This document shows positions 60,998 through 64,000 of a stretch of DNA of 64,000 nt, piece by piece. Both the position numbers and the translations under genes were made by a program. The stretch covers positions 91,060 through 155,059 of the forward strand of contig JAGOLX010000009.1 in NCBI GenBank assembly GCA_017993835.1. The letters run 5' to 3'. Position 1 is the stretch's first letter. The number at the start of each line of letters is the position of its first letter. The notes beneath the pieces were generated by a model that was given only the letters and a program-made list of their open reading frames with translations, was not told where the DNA came from and searched no databases. Origin of the DNA: Phycisphaerae bacterium (lineage in GTDB: Bacteria > Planctomycetota > Phycisphaerae > Sedimentisphaerales > Anaerobacaceae).

Positions 60998-63973
60998 ATG
61001 GAGACCTCTGACATGGTCCTCGGCACGTTTTTACAGTGGTTGCTGAAGGCGACGTTTCAAGGCAGCCTCCTGGTGTGCGTGATCCTGCTGATCAAGACAC
61101 TGCTGCGAGACAGGCTGCCGGCCCGGTGGCACTATGGTCTCTGGCTCGTCTTGCTGGTTCGACTCTCGCTGCCCTGGTCCGTGCAGAGCAGCCTGAGCAT
61201 CTACGGCCTGTTCCAGCCGATGCGATGGGCAAAACCGATTCAGTCTGCCGCTGAGGGATGGTCTGCCCGACCTGCCGCCGACAGCAGGGTCCAGGATGTC
61301 CGATCGACGCAGGGCGAGGCGAGCATCGATCCTGATGCACGCCCGATGCCAGCCGGACAGGCAGTAATCGACTCGCTCGGGCGGCGTTCGGCTCTCCCGA
61401 TGGCAGACCATCATAAGACTCAGACCGTCTGGGCGAAGGGGGCGGCCGCACTGCCCATGCTCTGGCTGGCCGGCGTCATTGCCTTGACCGCTTGTGTTCT
61501 CTTGCGAAATGTTCGCCTGTGGTGGGCCGTGAAAGGGGAACGTCCCGTTACGGATCAACAGACTCTTGACCTGCTGGAAGACTGCAAGATGCGGATGCGG
61601 GTTCAGACAGTTGTCGGCGTCGTGATCACCGATAGAGTTGGCAGCCCGGCCCTGTTCGGCGTCATCCGCCCACGTATCCTGTTGCCCCAAGGATTGCTCG
61701 AAGCGGTCGGCCTTGAAGAACTGCACTACGTCTTCGTCCACGAGCTGGCCCATCTGAAGCGTCGGGACATCTACTTGGCGTGGCTGGTTTGCGTGCTGCA
61801 GGTCCTCCACTGGTTCAATCCGCTGATCTGGCTTGCCTTTCGTCGGATGCGGATCGACCAGGAGATGGCCACGGATGCCCTGGCTCTTTCAATCGTCGGG
61901 ACCGACGAACCGCACCTCTACGGCCGGACGATTGTCAACCTCCTCGAACGGTTCTCCCGACCGCAGTACTCGCCCTCCCTGGCCGGGATTCTCGAAAACC
62001 CCTCGCACATCGAAAGGAGAATGGCCATGATCGCCCGATTCACCAAGTCTTCGTATCGATGGTCGCCCCTCGGACTTGCTGCTGTTGCCGTGCTTGGCAT
62101 CGTGTCCATGATCGACCCGACACGAGGCGCGGTGTCCACCAGCCCGACGCCGCAAACCAAGCCCGCCGTGACGATGCGCCTGGTGCAAGAAGAGGTCTGG
62201 GGCGACGTGAGTATGTCGCCCGACCGAAGATACCTCTGTCACACCGGGTGGGAGCAGGGAGAGATCTTCATTCGCGAGTTGGCTACCGGCGAGCAACGCA
62301 TGATCAAGCCGACGAAGCGAGTGCCTGAAGAGTCCAAGCCCTCGTCTCCTATCCTGTCGCCGGACAACAAGACCATAGCCTATCATGTCGGGTTTCGGGA
62401 GCGGTCCGACGTATGTCTCATCGGGGCCGACGGCTCCGGACAGCGCGTCCTGTATCCCGGCATCATACGGTCCATCCTGAAGCCTGCCGGCTTCGGGCCG
62501 GCACTGCCATACCCGGGGCACGTCCGGCCCGTCCAGTGGTTTCCCGACGGCAGTCGCTTCCTGGCCATGCGGTGGCCGGATGTGATGCACTTCTTCAATG
62601 ACATCGAAATCGTGTCCGTCTCCCTTGCGGATGGTTCCACGGAGGTCATCAAGAAACTAACGGGTGAGTTCTACGGTACGACCATCAAACTCTCTCCGGA
62701 CGCGAAGACGGTCGCGTATGAACTGGCGTCCAAGGATACCCCCAAGAAACGCGATATCTTCGCGATCGACATCGACTCCAAGCAAGAGATGCCTCTCGTG
62801 GTGCACGCGGCTAACAACAGACTGCTGGACTGGACGCCGGATGGGAGACATATCCTGTTCGTCAGCGATCGGATGGGGCCGTGGAGCATCTGGCTCTTGC
62901 CTGTGGCCAAGGGCCAGGGACAGGGCGTGCCGGAACTGGTCGGCCGTAGTACAGGTCCCATAGGGCCTGTAGGTTTCGCAGAAGACGGGTCCTACTGCTA
63001 TCGCATGGCGTACCGCGACATCGACATCCACACGGCAGTGGTCGATCTGGCCACAGGTCAGCTCTTGTCTGCACCGGCCCGCCTGGGAGTTGCCGGTTCT
63101 GACGTGGCGGACTGGTCGCCGGACGGCAAATATCTTGCCTACTGCGCACCCTCAGCTACGTCCTCGGAGCGGCGCGTGATCCGCATTTGCTCCCTGGACA
63201 CGGGTCAGGAGCGGGAGATTCCTGACAAGGTTACGGGATTCGAATACCTTCGTTGGTGCCCAGACGGACGCTCGCTGTTGGCGTCGGGACTGGTGTCGTA
63301 CAAGCCTGAGGACGTCCTGTTGCCAGGACGGGTGTACCGTATTGACGCAGTCACCGGCGAGACTATGGTTCTGCTGGATACCAAGGAACATGAAGTACGA
63401 ATGGCGGAATTGTCCCCGGACGGGAAGATCCTGTACTACACCACGAACGGAATCATTCGCAGAGAGATCGACACCGGCCAGGAGAAGATCCTGTTCACAT
63501 ATTCACCCAAGGCTCCCTGGGCTGGCTCGGCGCTTTCGCCAAACGGAGAGTTCATTGCCGTCGCCTCCAATGAGGGAACGAAAGAGAAGGCGGAGGGAGG
63601 AGTCAAGAAGATCCTCCTGATCCCCTCCCAGGGCGGTCAGGCCACCGAACTCCTGCGATGGGATCAGGAGCCCGCCAGCTTCCTCACTCAAACGGGCTGG
63701 TCGGGCGACGGCAAGACCGTGCTATTCGCGCTTCACAGAGAGCCCGTCGCCGGCAAGAACCCGAAGGAGGTCAACGAGTTCTGGCAGGTCTCGGTAGAGG
63801 GCGGCCTGCCCCGCAAGATCTTCGAAACGAACCTGCACATGCAGTACTCGCGATGTTTTCGGGTCCACCCCGACGGCCAACGGATTCTCCTCTCGGTGAC
63901 AACCGCGCATGGGGAACTGTGGGCGATGGAGAACTTTCTGCCGGCAGGTAGTGGAGCGAATGACGCGAAGTAA
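60998..63973 (+). CDS. BlaR1/MecR1-like M56 metallopeptidase fused to a PD40 beta-propeller
   Basis: A 991-residue membrane protein. Three helices lie near 14-36, 46-62 and 150-170. The zinc-protease motif HELAH is at 248-252, followed by RRD and the downstream glutamate in QEMATDALAL. A further helix near 358-375 leads out of the membrane. Residues about 390-985 are a PD40/TolB-type propeller (VSMSPDRRYLCH, PILSPDNKTIAYH, VADWSPDGKYLAYC, AELSPDGKILYYT) in place of the penicillin-sensing domain of BlaR1. It probably senses a ligand and relieves repression by the BlaI protein. ATG 60998 is set by AAGGGGGA; GTG 60980 is an alternative. Confidence 0.88.
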   Translation: METSDMVLGTFLQWLLKATFQGSLLVCVILLIKTLLRDRLPARWHYGLWLVLLVRLSLPWSVQSSLSIYGLFQPMRWAKPIQSAAEGWSARPAADSRVQDVRSTQGEASIDPDARPMPAGQAVIDSLGRRSALPMADHHKTQTVWAKGAAALPMLWLAGVIALTACVLLRNVRLWWAVKGERPVTDQQTLDLLEDCKMRMRVQTVVGVVITDRVGSPALFGVIRPRILLPQGLLEAVGLEELHYVFVHELAHLKRRDIYLAWLVCVLQVLHWFNPLIWLAFRRMRIDQEMATDALALSIVGTDEPHLYGRTIVNLLERFSRPQYSPSLAGILENPSHIERRMAMIARFTKSSYRWSPLGLAAVAVLGIVSMIDPTRGAVSTSPTPQTKPAVTMRLVQEEVWGDVSMSPDRRYLCHTGWEQGEIFIRELATGEQRMIKPTKRVPEESKPSSPILSPDNKTIAYHVGFRERSDVCLIGADGSGQRVLYPGIIRSILKPAGFGPALPYPGHVRPVQWFPDGSRFLAMRWPDVMHFFNDIEIVSVSLADGSTEVIKKLTGEFYGTTIKLSPDAKTVAYELASKDTPKKRDIFAIDIDSKQEMPLVVHAANNRLLDWTPDGRHILFVSDRMGPWSIWLLPVAKGQGQGVPELVGRSTGPIGPVGFAEDGSYCYRMAYRDIDIHTAVVDLATGQLLSAPARLGVAGSDVADWSPDGKYLAYCAPSATSSERRVIRICSLDTGQEREIPDKVTGFEYLRWCPDGRSLLASGLVSYKPEDVLLPGRVYRIDAVTGETMVLLDTKEHEVRMAELSPDGKILYYTTNGIIRREIDTGQEKILFTYSPKAPWAGSALSPNGEFIAVASNEGTKEKAEGGVKKILLIPSQGGQATELLRWDQEPASFLTQTGWSGDGKTVLFALHREPVAGKNPKEVNEFWQVSVEGGLPRKIFETNLHMQYSRCFRVHPDGQRILLSVTTAHGELWAMENFLPAGSGANDAK

Positions 63974-64000
63974 CGGTTGCCGCCTGCCAGTCGGTCCGGG

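Overview
The window is GC-rich, densely coded bacterial chromosome. The best fit is a planctomycete, probably of the Phycisphaerae/Sedimentisphaerales type. The evidence is several Tat-exported Gfo/Idh/MocA oxidoreductases and sugar isomerase-like TIM barrels, DUF1080, DUF6807 and DUF4185 proteins, an HYExAFE-family protein, BlaI/M56 regulators fused to propellers, and a full lipid A/Kdo gene set. This is inferred from gene content only. There is no rRNA and no phage; one tRNA-Leu(GAG) is present. Several intergenic regions carry clear sigma-70-like promoters (TTGACA/TTGACG, 17 bp, TATAAT-like).

Layout. 1-3.7 kb: the 3' end of an ABC exporter operon with a zinc-ribbon membrane protein and an ECF sigma factor. 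3.9-8.2 kb (minus): a sugar-metabolism operon (TIM barrel, Gfo/Idh/MocA, TIM barrel-DUF6807 fusion) whose two intergenic gaps are filled by related palindromic repeats. 9.7-12.8 kb: rmlA-rmlC-rmlD-rmlB for dTDP-rhamnose-type sugars. 12.8-17.4 kb (minus): GT9 heptosyltransferase, lpxD, lpxI and a tandem WaaP-like kinase, an LPS operon behind one promoter. 17.6-24.2 kb: a glycoside hydrolase, a DUF1080 protein, a lipoprotein, a membrane-GDPD protein that has lost part of its active site, and an oxidoreductase. 24.2-28.3 kb (minus): a pseudopilin-like protein, DUF6057 and a PD40 propeller lipoprotein with a CxxCH motif. 28.7-31.1 kb: a YkgJ-type cysteine-cluster protein, hisS and an HYExAFE protein.

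31.2-39.3 kb is the most unusual locus. It holds a CotH-kinase/lamin-tail protein, a VTC-domain polyphosphate polymerase, a DUF4956 membrane protein, a HlyD-type adaptor, a TolC-type outer-membrane lipoprotein and a second lamin-tail protein, closed by a strong terminator. 39.6-44.7 kb is leuS-cyaB-kdsA-radical SAM/wHTH. 45-46.4 kb holds a small protein and a XerC/D recombinase with a terminator. 46.5-52.3 kb has two more Tat oxidoreductases, DUF4185 and PQQ-propeller proteins around a repeat-packed gap. 52.6-54.1 kb is queC-queE and the tRNA-Leu. 54.4-58.6 kb is an HD-domain protein, a parvulin lipoprotein, acpS and mnmG. 58.7-59.3 kb (minus) is a DUF433/DUF5615 toxin-antitoxin-like pair. 59.45-60.5 kb is a radical SAM protein. 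60.6-64 kb is a BlaI repressor with its own operators and an M56 protease fused to a PD40 propeller.

The themes are envelope construction (Kdo and lipid A, core phosphorylation, heptose and rhamnose sugars, polyphosphate/CotH), periplasmic carbohydrate oxidation, and translation and tRNA modification. Starts were chosen by Shine-Dalgarno position, signal-peptide geometry and gene overlaps; alternatives are given where unclear.
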